From NCBI GenBank assembly GCA_029706075.1, contig JAINUG010000130.1:1778383-1842382 (forward strand): a stretch of DNA of 64,000 nt, given 5' to 3'. Positions 34,749 to 47,192 of this stretch are shown here, piece by piece (the stretch's first letter is position 1; every line of letters begins with the position of its first letter). The position numbers and the translations under genes were made by a program. The stretch comes from Aldrovandia affinis (lineage: Eukaryota; Chordata; Actinopteri; Notacanthiformes; Halosauridae). Below the pieces are notes generated by a model that was not told where the DNA came from, did not search any database, and saw only the letters and a program-made list of their open reading frames with translations.

Positions 34749-36587
34749 ATTTTAGTGGAAAAAAACTGAAAGTCAATGCTTGTACGAGCAAATATGTATG
34801 ATAAACAGTGTGCGACTGCTCAGTTACCTACGCTTCCACCAGGGAACTGCAAATGTGGCAAGTGCCTGTTCTCTAAAAAAGTGTAATGTTTTTCACACCC
34901 ATGTTTACCTCTCAAGATAAACTTAGAGAGTAAAAGACCAGAAGAAGGGGCAAGAGGGAGCACTGTGCTCATAAAATTTACGAGGCAGTGCATTCAATTT
35001 GAGAATTGAGAATTACTTAATTTATAGTGTTCTTACAACACTTACTTACAACACTTACATACAACACCGTTTTGGAGAGTGTGAAAGGTCTAAGCTGCCA
35101 TGTTATCCAGATAGTCACGTGATTCATCCTTTAGACTTATATTATGCAACTTTAATGAGGCGGCACCTTACCGTGTGCTGTTAGAACACAACTTCTGCCA
35201 CATATTAAAAATGCATGCAGTGCTTTTTTTAAATGTCTTCCACGGCTCTCACCCACTGGGGCACGCAGCTTGCTAATATTTAAGATCAAAATACATCCAT
35301 TTAAATGTTCTCATGCCGATATGTTGCATAATGAACATGAATTGGCCAAAGTCAGTTTATGAGTCAAATGTATTCTTCACAGCTCAATCTTGAAGTAAAG
35401 CTCTTACAAGCGGATTCCTTTGAAATTGTGGGATCAGGGCAGGACATCTTTGCCATTGGAGGAACTGAATTAAAGGAAACATAAACGCAGCAGAAGCCTA
35501 TGGAAGGGTGAAACACTGTACTGTTCCCAGATACCTCTTGATATTACCCAGGCCCAGAAGTGTCTGGAGGATTTGCCTTGAAAATAGCTCCTGATCCTTT
35601 GAAATCCCCCTCTGCAGACCGCAACAGCGAACCAGCCTCATATTGTTATTATTTTTCATCAAAATATTTCTAGGTTCCTTCAAGAGTGTTATCTACCATA
35701 GATTAAAGCAATGTGCTTGCAAGGTTTGCGATGCTTTTAAAACGAATGGTCTCTCTCTCTCCCTTCCTCAGTCACCTTTACACTGAGGGGATGCACCTTC
35801 ACGTATAAATAGCAGTTGTTAATCTAGTTTATTTGAGTCGTTTGTTCCCTGCTTTTATTTCATGTCTGCGCTGTAAATCCTTGTAATAGAAGAAGCTTAT
35901 GGCAACATAAACTTTTCCAATTTGGTACGCAGTGAAGTGAATGTTGGCGGGTACATTATTAAAGTGCTCTGCTCACACTCAACTTCTTTCTGAATGGCTG
36001 AATCTATGCAATGGATATTTCTGTGGAGAAGAGATAACATATCACCATGGTGCGTCTATTTATCCAAAGGCTATTCCACACCTGTCCTGTGTGCCCTACT
36101 CAAGCAATGTAATTGTCTGGCCGAATAAAAGTCAAATATATCCAGGAAGAACTGATGAAGACATACCTATTAGAAGAAGGGCAAACAACCTTAAGTTATA
36201 AGGTTAGTGCAAATACTCAGGAGTTCAGACATTATGGATTGGAGTTATTAGAATTGTCTGTCTAGTTATCTTTCTTCTCCTGGGAAAACCTCAGGGTTAA
36301 TACACTTTCAATTCAAGGCTTTGAGCATGAATTTGCAGTGCTGTACATCTAAAATTCTTGTAAACACTTCCCTCTTTTGTGTAATTATTAGTAAAAACAA
36401 ATTGTTACACACAATATTTTTTTCTTTTTCAGGTTTTTCACATTTTTATCACCTCAAATTCCTTGATACTCTGTGAATGCTGCTAGTCTGCTCGGTGAAA
36501 ACTTTGTTGTTGTGAGGGATCTGGGCCTTTTTCCTTATAGGCACCAGTCATTGCTGGTTCCGCCTTTGAAGAATGACACTGGCTGGG
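34749..36587. other. Noncoding, no gene identified
   Basis: No recognised coding region or element. The 86-residue frame at 35941-36201 is motif-less. Confidence 0.4.
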
Positions 36588-36765
36588 GCTTCCCGGGTGG
36601 TCTAGCATTTACAACGTTGGATGCTGGCCACTGTGACCGGGGTTCGATTCCACCAGCCGCACCATACTCGACTCTGGTCGGGAGTGCCACTAGGGGGCGG
36701 CAATTGGTTGTCCACCCCAGGGAGAGGGGAGGGAAGCTGTGTATAGGAGTTGCTCTGGAGTACTA
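36588..36765 (+). mobile_element. tRNA-derived SINE
   Basis: Head GGCTTCCCGGGTGGTCTAGC, canonical B box GGTTCGATTCC at 36641-36651, then GTCGGGAGTGCCACTAGGGG and CGGCAATTGG. The body resembles the reverse complement of the head half of the SINEs at 34.4 and 47.2 kb. The ORF over 36473-36766 is a by-product of it. Confidence 0.75.
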
Positions 36766-36966
36766 GCTCTCTCATTCTTTTTCAGTCCAAAGACACAGAT
36801 GAAATCACTGTACTTCCATGTAATTTAACCAGGCTTTGACCAGCTTTGGTGCATTTAAAATTCCTGCACTGACTGGAATCTTTAATTTGGCTCATGTTAA
36901 ACCTTAACTTGTCCTCAAATAAAAGGACACTATTTTTCCAAATCTTACCAAATATGTAATGCCACT

Positions 36967-37300
36967 CTGGGCCCTGTTTTATGGATGCAAATGCAGTCAG
37001 CACTAATGCAAATCAAAAAGAGGTGTGTCCAAATCAGCCAATTCAACGACAAGCGTCTTATTATTAATCATTTCCTGTTCGCGAGCTCTGTTTAGACCAC
37101 TTAGATGAGCTAAAATGTCACTGTGCTCTGCGCTTGTGCTCATCCACACACCAAAAGGCAAAACCAGCCCTCATTTTTGCAAGCGTTAAAAAAAACAGGG
37201 GTTAAAATACCAAGTGCATAAAATGACTTGCGCCACTCCAAAATATCAAACTGCTCCTGAAAGCTGCATTTCTGCCATAGCCAGACTATGCATTTTTCTC
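36967..37300. mobile_element. Possible PIF/Harbinger MITE remnant
   Basis: Starts GGGCCCTGTTTTATGGATGC, then AAAGAGGTGTGTCCAAATCA and CTTGCGCCACTCCAAAATAT. This recalls the common vertebrate Harbinger MITE that begins GGGCCCTATTTTA with later GGCGTGTCCAAAT and TTGCGCCA motifs. The right inverted end and the 3-bp duplication were not identified. Confidence 0.4.
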
Positions 37301-38428
37301 AAGAGGGAGAATTGCATATACTAATTTAATTAGCCGACTTTCTGTAGCCTCAAATATTGATCAACTCTTCAACACACACACTTACTTTTACATTTCAAAA
37401 ATGACCTTCTTGTGTTTGGGAAGGTCAAGGGAAAAACATGCCTGCACGGAGTGGTGCAATTTCTCCTGCAGTTATTTTAATATGTGCGTTGTTAGTACTC
37501 CGTGTCAGCATATTTACAGTTAATATGGTCAAATCTATATTGGGCCCAGGGGAGTGGAACTTGCACACTCAGTATATATGGGTCGTAATAAATTCTACTA
37601 TTTCCCTGATCAATCTAGGGGTAAAACTTTACTATTAACTATTAGCACGGAAGAGCGATTTACTTAAGCACCGTAGGGGATTGAATCACTTCAGAAAAAT
37701 ACAAATAATGAAAACAACATTAAAAATGGTCTCCCCTTGTCTCCAACTAAGTATTGACAGTAAATTTGAGCTATAATAAGTGTATAGTTTTGTCACACAT
37801 GGGTGCCCAGTGATTCTTGCACATTGCTTTAACTTTGACTCAATAACAAGCATTCTGTTATTGTTGAGCCAGTCTCTCTGCCTTCCTCACAGGGAAAATG
37901 TGTTTTGCTTCACTGGGAATTTACCTACTGTAGAGAAAAGGAGGAAGGAAGCATATCTTTATGGGGAAATGCAGAACACAATGCTTTCCAATGCGGGCGA
38001 TGACAGGGACAGCTTTCACTTTATGAAAGACAATTTCCCATGTAAGATGTGCTGCATATAGTTTTAATGTTTTGTTTTGTATGGATATTCAGCAACACTC
38101 TGTGAAATAATTTTCATAAGAACTGCATGTCACCTTCATAAGCATTAAATCAGCTCTTTGGGTATGAGAACAGTACTTAAATTTTTTTTTTTAATTACTT
38201 TTTACATTTATTATTAATATGATTATAACCCCTTTATAAGAACTGAGTAAACATTCATAAACATGTAATAAGCGACCTCCCCATGATATTCTGATTTGAT
38301 ATGCCATGGTAAAGCCATATTTAACATAGATGCTGACATGACACACTTTATGGAAGAGCTATCTTTGACCCCTGGTCACTACCGTGTGCTAAATGAAAGA
38401 AAAAATTCATCCAGTGCCTATTAGTATT
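37301..38428. other. Noncoding, no gene identified
   Basis: AT-rich; the frames at 37438-37638 and 37780-38061 show no domain. Confidence 0.4.
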
Positions 38429-38436
38429 GCCTATAC

Positions 38437-38786
38437 CAGGCATGGGCAAACTACGGCCCGCGGGCCACATACGGCCCGTTGGGCTTTTTACTCTGGCCCG
38501 TCGAATATCAGTACCAAATTATAGTAAAGACCGCATTCATTTTGCCTTTTTCCTGCAATGCCCGGCGTCTCAGTTGATCTCACTAGATGGCGCTTGACAT
38601 GACATGACATGGCTTGACATGGCTACCCTTTAACTATGGCATGGCGAAACTTTTTATGTAATGGCTTTTACATGTAATTTATATTAGTTCACACAAACAC
38701 TCTCCATCCATCTGCTACTGGCCCGGCCCGTCTGTAAATTTTAAAACCCATTGTGGCCCCTGAGTCAAAAAGTTTGCCCACCCCTG
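38437..38786. mobile_element. hAT-type MITE, 350 bp, with perfect 8-bp target duplication
   Basis: Ends CAGGCATGGGCAAACT (38437) and, inverted, CAGGGGTGGGCAAACT (ending 38786). They are flanked by GCCTATAC at 38429-38436 and 38787-38794. It contains ACGGCCCGCGGGCCACATAC and GGCCCGGCCCGTC, typical of the CAGGGGTGGGCAAACT hAT family. A short TGACATGACATGACATGGC run lies inside near 38600. Confidence 0.93.
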
Positions 38787-38794
38787 GCCTATAC

Positions 38795-39230
38795 TGTAAC
38801 AGAAATTGACTCATCATCCAATAAGGGTGCTTAGTCCACAGAATATATAACTAAGATTTATCATAAAGAAGGCTGCAGTCCAAAACCTAATCATTAATAT
38901 TTGTGCAAAGCAATCTTGTTCTGTACAAAATATTGAATTCATGATATAGCAGTGGGGACAAAATTGCAACTCAGGAGAGTACAAACTTCCAGCATCTGTA
39001 ATAGTTGCCATATCAACCCTAAAATAAAATGTCATGTAGGTATCACTCCCATTTGTTCAGGTTTCATCCAATAATCAGTTCTTTTCACAGACACAGGAGA
39101 GCAATCAAGGCTTCTAACCTCAACTCACAAAATCAGTTACATATCCTGCAACATGTTTCTCTCCTGTATAGTGCATGTGTATGTCATGTCCTGTCATGAG
39201 TATGTTTCTTTCCTGTATAGTGCATGTGTA
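38795..39230. other. Noncoding with a two-copy 50-bp tandem repeat
   Basis: TCCTGTATAGTGCATGTGTAT occurs at about 39162 and 39212, each preceded by GTTTCTC/TT: a local tandem duplication of about 50 bp. The rest is unassigned. Confidence 0.6.
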
Positions 39231-39500
39231 TATTTTGGTATTTTAACAGTATGTTAATATGTGTTCCATGTGCCTTGATGTCTTATGTCTGTCATATAGC
39301 TTGTTTTTATTGCATTCTTATTGTATTGTATTTGACATTTCAGGTTGCCTTTTTAACATCCGGCCAGGGACTCCAGATGAAAACTAGCCTCTTGGCTAAT
39401 TCTGGCTCATTTACAATGTATTGTTTTTAACATTCAGTGTCTATTAATGTGCATTGTCCCTGACAAATAAACTAATAAAATAAAAATAAAATAAATAAAA
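39231..39500 (+). mobile_element. LINE 3' UTR end
   Basis: GGCCAGGGACTCCAGATGAAAACTAGCCTC, then GGCTAATTCTGGCTCATTTA and TGTGCATTGTCCCTGACAAA, with AATAAACTAATAAAATAAAAATAAAATAAA at the end. This is a recurring fish non-LTR retrotransposon 3' UTR. Strongly 5'-truncated. Confidence 0.6.
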
Positions 39501-39677
39501 CAAAATCAGTTATACTGCAGAATTGTAAAAAATCTGTTATACTGCAACCCATAGGCCTAACAAGTTGGGGAAATAATTCCCAGATACAAAACATTCCCTT
39601 TCATTATGTTCCCGCTGATATTTAATATGTAGTTACACCCTTGCTGCAGCCACATGCTTTTTTTTCTTATCAAATGG

Positions 39678-39830
39678 CTGAAGCTAAGCGGGTCTAGACT
39701 TGGTTAATACTTGGATGAGTGACCTCCTTTAAAAGACAGGTTTGAAGTGGGGTTGGTGGTTCAGTTTGATGTGATGTTGAGCCTGTAGGGGGCAGTCTTC
39801 ATTCTGGATGTGCAAGACTGTGCTTTATAA
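39678..39830 (+). mobile_element. 5S rRNA-derived SINE fragment
   Basis: GAAGCTAAGCGGGTCTAGAC, then TTGGTTAATACTTGGATGAG and TGACCTCC closely follow the 3' half of 5S rRNA (loop regions with the internal promoter). A non-5S body with GGTTGGTGGTTCAG and GTAGGGGGCAG follows, as in 5S-derived fish repeats. Not a functional 5S gene: the 5' half is missing. Confidence 0.75.
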
Positions 39831-42425
39831 TTTCCTTTTGGATCACGCATTACTTGACTCATTTTGGTCATTTAAGATCCCTTGACACTTATTGCAGAGA
39901 GCAGGGTTTTTCCCTTGGGTTCTGGCTGTCTAATCATCCCTCCGTTTAATTGAGTCCTACAGACAAATAACCATATATGTGCATTTTTTCCATTTTCAGA
40001 TAATCAGATATTTAAATTTTTTGGCCTATATATATGACATACTTAAAACACACTCATATATTTCTAATACACTTTTCTTGCGATATAGTTTTTTTCTTAT
40101 TTTTATGAGTATTTGAATTTGTGGTATGTGGAAGAACAGTATATCTCCGGTGGCTATCATTAGACTTAACGTTAATGATGTTGTAACAGTAGGTAATAAT
40201 AACGTTAGTGATACGAACACAGCTAGATGTAATTTATTGTTGGTCAGTTATCTTATTATACAAAACTTGCTACCATTATTATTACAGTTATATACCAGTT
40301 CTCACGTTTGATCACTCACTGCGCTAGCCAACATTACGTTAACATTAGCTGGCTAGCTAGCTAGCTACAATGTTTCATATAGGGTTATTCCACATACCTC
40401 TTTGGGTGGACTTTTCCCCCTTTTCACAACTCCCTTCCTGTTGATGTAGGGTTTCCCTCAGGGTCTTGCATTGCCGATCCTTCCAAGTATTGAGTTGACA
40501 TTGAATTTTTTTACCCAAATTTGTCCGACTTTGGTCAGTAGTGGACAAAGTTACAGCTTGGGCGTCCATTTTTGCTTGTGGATATAAACGGTTATTCCGC
40601 ATGAGACTATTTTGAAATGTAAAATACTCAGCAGCAGTTGCGTGAAATATTGATTATACCAGTTCATTATACAAAGTGGGTATCAAATTACCATAAGTGA
40701 CGTCTATGTCAACTTTCACAAAATTGCAGTTTATATGGTTCTTCGTCGCAAGGGCTCAATTGTGTAAGTGTAAAGTTCCCTTTTAAAATCAAGTACAATG
40801 TCAAAACAAATGTCTCTGTTTCTCTGTGATAAAACAAAATAAGCCGTCAGTCCATAATGTGATAAAAAATAAATCATATGAGATTTGGATAGTTCAACAT
40901 AACAGTAAGGATAACAATAAAAACAACAGACACTCTGTCGCCATACAGTGACTGGGAAATCACACATAAAAGCCAGTCTTTATCATAGAAACCCATCCCA
41001 TTTGAGATATGCATTTCCAATGCATAAACTTTGCTTGGGCATGTCATTAATGAAGAATAAGCTCCAGGCTTGTCACTCCCATTTGCTGTTTTTGACATGT
41101 TTGGATTAAAAAAACTGCTTCCAAATTATTATATTATTTTTACTGTCAAACCTACTGAACGGGTTTGTCATCCTGTGGCGAATTATATCTGTGTGGTTCT
41201 CCTCTATGGGTAATGGCTCATTCTTGACTGGGAGCTGTCTGTGAGTAGTGATTGGAAATTACATTCTACTGGCGGCTAATACTCCTTATTTATTACTGCT
41301 CATGTAGTCCTGTAGACAATATAAAGTCTGTTCAATTTCCCACTGTGGGTATCCAAAGGGGAGCCATTATCACAAAGTCTAGGGGCAATTTAGTTCAAGA
41401 TTTGAAGGCAACCGGCAAAGTTGTGTATCAAATATTGTCGCTATTTATTTGCGTTTGACATGGCTTCAGAAGACGGATATGAACCAAAATGACCTGTCAA
41501 TAAAGTGAAAGCAGGGGAAGAAGGCTAGCTGAGTCCTCATATAGAGTTAAATCAGGGGCTCCGGTCTGTGGGCTCACTGATAATAGCTGCACAGGTGCAT
41601 GCACGACTGGATCATAGCTTCAAAGATTTTCATTTGGTTCGTGATTCTGACGGAACTCAAATCAGCATACATTTTGTGTGTCTGTTGTGATGTCTCAATA
41701 TGACCCGTGTTTTGAGTATTCAAGCCTGTGTCTAATGTTGTGAGAATGCGAATGCTTTGCAGGGGCTCTAATGGATAAATGGCCCAACTGGCTTGGGAGA
41801 GCAATCAGTTATGAACTGCTACGGTGACACTTTCTCCGTAAGCATTTTTCATTTACATGTCTAGAGCCTTTCCCTGAAAAACAGTAAACATGCACTCCTC
41901 TATTGACTGTTGGGAGATGGAATTGGAGGCTGCCGCACCAAGCATTCTTGTTTTCAGTGTCAGAAGTCAAAGCTCCTATTCTCTTTGTACATAGCACAGT
42001 CGAGTGCTTACCTCGTGATGGGCTATATTTTGAGGATGCAGAAAAGAAAGGAAATGCAGCTGCCACAAGCACATATATACATCTTTTGTAGCTGCACAGA
42101 ACGGTGCAAGCTGATGTTTGTGCCCAGGCTGGTATTTTCATCCCTGTGTTTAGCGTTTGCACTGGGGAGCGGGGGTGGGTGGTGGACCAGGCTCTGACTG
42201 TGATTTGGGGTGTGAATTTGGTGCAGTGTTATTTTAATAGATTTAAGAGATCTGACCATTCTGTCACCGGAAGCCTGGTCTTGGAGCAAATGCAACCATC
42301 CACTGGCAATACCACATTCCTTGGAGTGGCAACGATGAGTAAAATAGAGGCTGCTTTAAAACTTTCAATCATCAGCTGGTTGGTTTATGATTGTACAGTA
42401 GTGCACAACCCTTTGGGGTAGCACA
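39831..42425. other. Noncoding; GCTAGC-rich repeat-like patch near 40330
   Basis: 40160-40375 has AACGTTAATG, TAACGTTAGT, TACGTTAACATTAGCTGGCT and (AGCT)n motifs, common in fish DNA-transposon-derived repeats. The frames at 41809-42421 have no domain. No gene called. Confidence 0.4.
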
Positions 42426-42429
42426 TACA

Positions 42430-42505
42430 ATACATTTACATTTACATTTTAGGCATTTAGCAGACGCTCTTATCCAGAGCGACTTACATAGTTTACACGT
42501 TACAC
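42430..42505 (-). mobile_element. L2/SINE 3' tail fragment
   Basis: TACATTTACATTTTAGGCAT, then TTAGCAGACGCTCTTATCCA and GAGCGACTTACATAGTTTAC: the reverse complement of the hairpin tail shared by the SINE at 16.7 kb and the L2 LINEs. Confidence 0.85.
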
Positions 42506-43085
42506 ATTTATCTGGAATGGATTTTGAGGGAAAAAATCATCATATTGGTATGATTTTGTCTCCATTTTGTCTCCATTTGACATTTTATGTACTTGAATTT
42601 ACGATTTAAAGTGCATTGTTAGTCTCATCGGTGACACATTTGTAGATGCTGACACTCGATTTCTCATGGTACAACTGTCTACCTCACATCAAGCCCTCAA
42701 CTGTGTCTGTGCAACGTGTACGTTTCGAGATATTAGACTTGGTATAGTAGTAGTACTGAAAAACAGGTGGAAAGCCTTATAAGCGATTAAACATTCATGG
42801 TAGATGAATGACATAGTATGTTATATAAATGCTATACAGATAGTGAACAAAAAATGGAACCAAAACTTTTTTCCAGCAGTGAAGGATTGTTCAGAGTGAC
42901 AGACTGCAAGACAGGCAGGATTCAATTTGCGAGACATCGCAGGACGGGAATGTTCAAAACGAAGCGGAAAAAAAGCCAAAGTGATGGGACATCTGGTCAT
43001 CCTAAATGGCACTGAGTGATCATCACCCCATGTCAAAGGGTTCATTTCCTGCAGAGAGGAGAGAGGAGGGTGAGGAGTGAGGAGC
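42506..43085. other. Noncoding, no gene identified
   Basis: No supported element. It precedes a Tc1 fragment and may include decayed parts of it. Confidence 0.35.
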
Positions 43086-43320
43086 CAGAAGTCATCCATA
43101 TGTCATGGCCTTCTCAGTCACCGGATCCAAACCCAGTCAAGCATTTATGGGATATTCTGGAATAATGCCTGAGAACGATGCCTTTCTTGGAAGAGTATGT
43201 GATATCACTCCTGCAGAATTCCAGACGCTGGTAGATTATATCCCACTGCTCATACAGGCCATACTGACCACACGTGGTGTCTCAACCTCGTTTGAAGTGT
43301 ATACATTGATGTTTCCATTT
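43086..43320 (+). mobile_element. Tc1/mariner C-terminal relic with catalytic Glu lost
   Basis: 43091-43162 encodes a WPSQSPDPNPVKHLWDILE segment; the family consensus is NPIEHLW, so the catalytic E has become K. Stops follow (TAA after DILE), and the text decays by about 43300. No terminal repeat was found. Confidence 0.75.
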
Positions 43321-45310
43321 TTTTGCTCACTAGCTGTTTGCACACTTTTTGCATATTACCCACAGTGATACCTATCAGGACTTTGAACCTTCAGGATTCT
43401 GTTTAGAAAGCCAGTGCCCAAATCAATATCAACCCCTCCCCCAAAAAAAAACCATGCAGTGAAGAGAACTGCTTCATATTTTTACAGGATTTTGCACACC
43501 ACTTTGACCCCTGTCGCCTCTCTGAGGTGTGTCTATGCTCAGCCGCAGCATTACTGCACGGATAGCCTTCATCACGGTGCTCATTCTGCTGCGGTTCCTC
43601 ATCGCTAGTCACGTCGCTGCGCCTTGGCATGGCCGACTGCTACAGGGAGAGCTTAACAATAAAAAACGCCGTCCTTTATAGAGGAACGTCATTACGTGAC
43701 AGAGGAGACTAAGCGGCGATGTCGGCCTGTCACTTTGATTAACAGGAAGGAGAGAGTGATAGGATCTGGAGAAGCTGCACTCCTCTGATGGCAGCTGTCA
43801 GTAATTGAATCGAGGGAGGATGTGTCAAACCTGAAAGTGGGTGGTCGGCAATAAGCCTGAACACCACCTGCGGGAGCCACACACTATGAAAAGAATACCA
43901 TGTCAAGTATGTATGTAGCTGCAGTTGTTTTTCTTTTTTTCTACAGTAAATTATCTTTGCAGTGTTCATTGCTATATCCATATTGGTATATCTGTTTTCT
44001 TTATCTGTGCTCAGACAGAGAGACAGACAGGGGGTCTAAACATAACCTGGTAGAAAAAACCCTGGTAGAAAAGCCATTAAAGCACAATTTAAGCACGAAT
44101 TGATATGCCTGGCCCGAACCTCTTGTTAATTCCACATTGTAAACAAATGATTTAGCTCCTCTCTTCTTTCAGGCGTTGCCACAGCCATATTGTATCACTC
44201 TCATTTCAGGCAGACGTTTGTAAAGCTCCTGTTAGCCCCGGCCCTGCCATCTGTCTTGTTAGGAGCCGTTTCTGCTGTTTGATGGGTTTTGGGGTGAGGC
44301 CAGAGGAAACTAAAGAGTCAGAAATGCCTTGTAATCCCTAAACCCTAATTGCACTTCAACAAATGGGTGCCGTGTGGGTTTTATAAATCAAATATGGTTT
44401 TGGACATATTTGATTTATATGCACAAGCCCTGTTTTTTCTTTTAGGTGGCCGATTTCTTTTCTTGCATATATTCCAGTCTGTGTGCTTTACCTCAAAGTG
44501 TGACCTGGTTCGCTGAGCTGTGCACTATAGTGACCTTGAGAGGTTTGCTATGACTGAACACAGTACAGTGTGCCCCCTTTATCCATTGAGATTCCAGAAA
44601 TGGAGTTTGCCGACGTCAACTATTGTGCCACACAGTTTGACTGTCAATTTACGGGATATTAATATACAGTGCACATTGACATTTCCCGTAATCACAAATC
44701 AGATCGTAAGATCACAAACAGTGGCTTATTTTGTCCATTGCGGTACTAAAACAATAAAGAATATTTAAAACTCATGTTTCAGCAAGATTTTTCTTTCTTT
44801 CCACGAGCGCAGAGAAAATCAAATATTTAACAGGTTAGAAGCTTTTTTCACTTTAAATGTCTCATTAAAAATGTAGTTTACTAAAGCACCTAGCAGCATA
44901 TTTTCCTGCTGGAGCTCTGTTTTTGGTTTGTGTACTTCCTTCAGGCGATGACTAATTGCATCACACCCTGCCATAAAGCCCTGGGACCAATTAATCGGCA
45001 AAGGTTACATTTGAATTACTTGTGGCCAAGTTTATGAAAACTGTTTAATAGCTGTGGTGTCTTGCATGCTAATGTGTTCTTGCATGCCTGTTCATTTGGC
45101 AGAGTTTCTGGGCAAGCAACGGTGGGACACCGTAATGTGTTGAAAACTTTCAGCAATCATTTTTCATTGAGACCAGCAACTTGGCAAGTGATTCAAAGCA
45201 GGGTGTTCCAGAGTCATTCCTTATCCACAGGAGCAATGTTGAACTAAATACAGATTCGTCCTTCAGAATCAATCAAACATTTGTTTTTACCATATATAGT
45301 ACATTATGAG

Positions 45311-45357
<47 letters not shown>

Positions 45358-46516
45358 ATGTTATAATAATGGTGCATATATACAATTACATTTATTTATG
45401 TACCAGACTTAAAGAAGCGCTTCGACCAAGATCCATAATTTCACAATGTACTACTTACTATATACATATCTTGTCAATCCATCAACATGGCACTGTTAAT
45501 ACTTTTGCATTCATGTCCGTTTCCCTGTTAGTGTCCGAATGGCAAATAATTTACAAAGACATCTATACATAAAGATGTGGTGTTTGACAAACCACCTGGA
45601 GTACACATTTAAGAGTTCAAATGTTAAAAAATGATGATGTCATGAGATGCCTTTGGATAGCAGTACAGTGAAGTGGCTGGTCCCTGACAGAACATCAGAA
45701 AAAAAAGATTTTTAATCTAAAAATAAGCTAATTAAGAGCTGGTTTCATTACTTATGAGTTGGGTTCTAACATTTCATCTGCTATCATATATGTAGGGTGC
45801 AAAACTCCACTTCAATGCCTGTTTGAAGCTTCCATATCTGAATGGGCTCTTATGTGTTTTTTGGCCTTGCTCATTTGAATACTCTGCGAGATAACCCTTT
45901 CTGTGTATAATTTTGTTAAAGGTTGTGGGCTTTTTGCCCTTGAGGCATGCCGACATACCTGCTGTGCTAAAAAAGGAAAATGTAGTGAAAAGCTTTGAAC
46001 CTCTTGTTTGTGTTCATTTCATTTTGCACCAAAGAGCTCTATGGACTCCAATGAAGCTTTTATTTTCCCCATGAAAAGAATTTATAATTATTTTGAAAGC
46101 CCTACTCGAAGCGAGCAACACATTTCTAGAGGATTTTGCATTTCGTTGAATTAGCCTGAAATAACACAATTGTGAACTATGTTTTTTTTCTGATCAGAAT
46201 TCTTGTTCAGGTTGATTTCACATCTGGCAATGAAAGTCTGACACACCTCCTCTGCCAAAAGATTCTGCTGCGACAAAATAAATATTTATCTGCAGAAAAG
46301 TAATATCAAATATCCATAGTCTGGTCTACTCTCTGACATTTAACGAAAAAAGGTCCTCATTTCATTGGTTCCCTGTCAGTCTGGAGTGGCATTTTGATTT
46401 TATTATTTGATATTATTAATAACTTTCTTTGAGGTCTGCCATTGTGACATAGGTTTACCCTTTCCGTACTAAAATAATAAATAAATAAATGAATAATATA
46501 ATTTACTATCTATGTA
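43321..46516. other. Noncoding; candidate conserved blocks plus a CA microsatellite
   Basis: Sparse in recognisable repeats. Blocks near 43500-43880, 44100-44340, 44870-45240 and 45960-46420 have balanced composition and homeobox-like TTAATTAG/CAATTAAT cores, suggesting possible conserved noncoding elements (inference only). (CA)n lies at 45314-45355. Confidence 0.35.
45314..45355. repeat. (CA)n microsatellite
   Basis: About 21 uninterrupted CA units. Confidence 0.95.
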
Positions 46517-47192
46517 CAGGGTGTAGACAAAATAATGGAAACACCAAACAATATATGAATTTTAACTCATTCATTAACTGATAAGGACTTGGGCCACTCT
46601 TTGCCTTCAGAACAGCTTCAATCCTTCTGGGAATGCTGTTCATACAGAGGGGAACCATCCAGGCCTTCTGAGCCTTCAGTGAAGGCTAAGAAAAATGTAT
46701 GTAATTAAAAATTGTGAAATGTATGAAATAACAATAGAATTTAGATGTATCTTTCTGATTGCTTAAAATGATATCGGTCATCGTTATGTCCCATCTCGTG
46801 ATTGAGTTTGTTTCGCATAGGAAAATCTTTAATTTCAAGTAAATAAAAAAAAAGGTCCAATCAGGTTGTTGTCTCTGGGGAGAACAACCTAGCTATCTAT
46901 GACTCCTCCTGGCTAGGCCTTCAGTGGCTGGATAGACTTCACAGCCCCATGTTAGTTTTTTTGGGAGAATCCAGGTAGAGGTACTTCTGGTTAGCTTTCC
47001 GGTGTGGTCAGCAATTCCCTGCTTGGACAGCAACATTTTTCCATTCTACCATATACATTCTATACATAAATTCTACCATGCAGAATAATAATTGGACTCC
47101 CACGAGATGGCTGCCCATACCTTAACAGATCCACCCCCATGTTTAACAGTTGGCAGAAGTGAAAAGTTCTGTTGCACTTAACTGAGTTTCTT
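46517..47192 (-). mobile_element. Tc1/mariner relic (antisense), interrupted by a SINE
   Basis: The terminus CAGGGTGTAGACAAAATAATGGAAACACC starts after TA at 46515-46516. It is followed by GGGCCACTCTTTGCCTTCAG and AACAGCTTCAATCC (antisense Tc1 text) and later CCACCCCCATGTTTAACAGTTGG (about 47130). No open transposase. The SINE at 47193 is inserted in it or at its edge. Confidence 0.7.

Noticed and set aside
34375-34755. 126-residue ORF
   Set aside because: Lies entirely within the SINE at 34368-34737 and its right flank.
36473-36766. 97-residue ORF
   Set aside because: Mostly lies over a tRNA-derived SINE.
39678-39730. 5S rRNA gene
   Set aside because: Only the 3' half matches and it is fused to a repeat body.
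44330-44355. Interstitial telomere-like CCCTAAACCCTAA
   Set aside because: Fewer than two units; chance.
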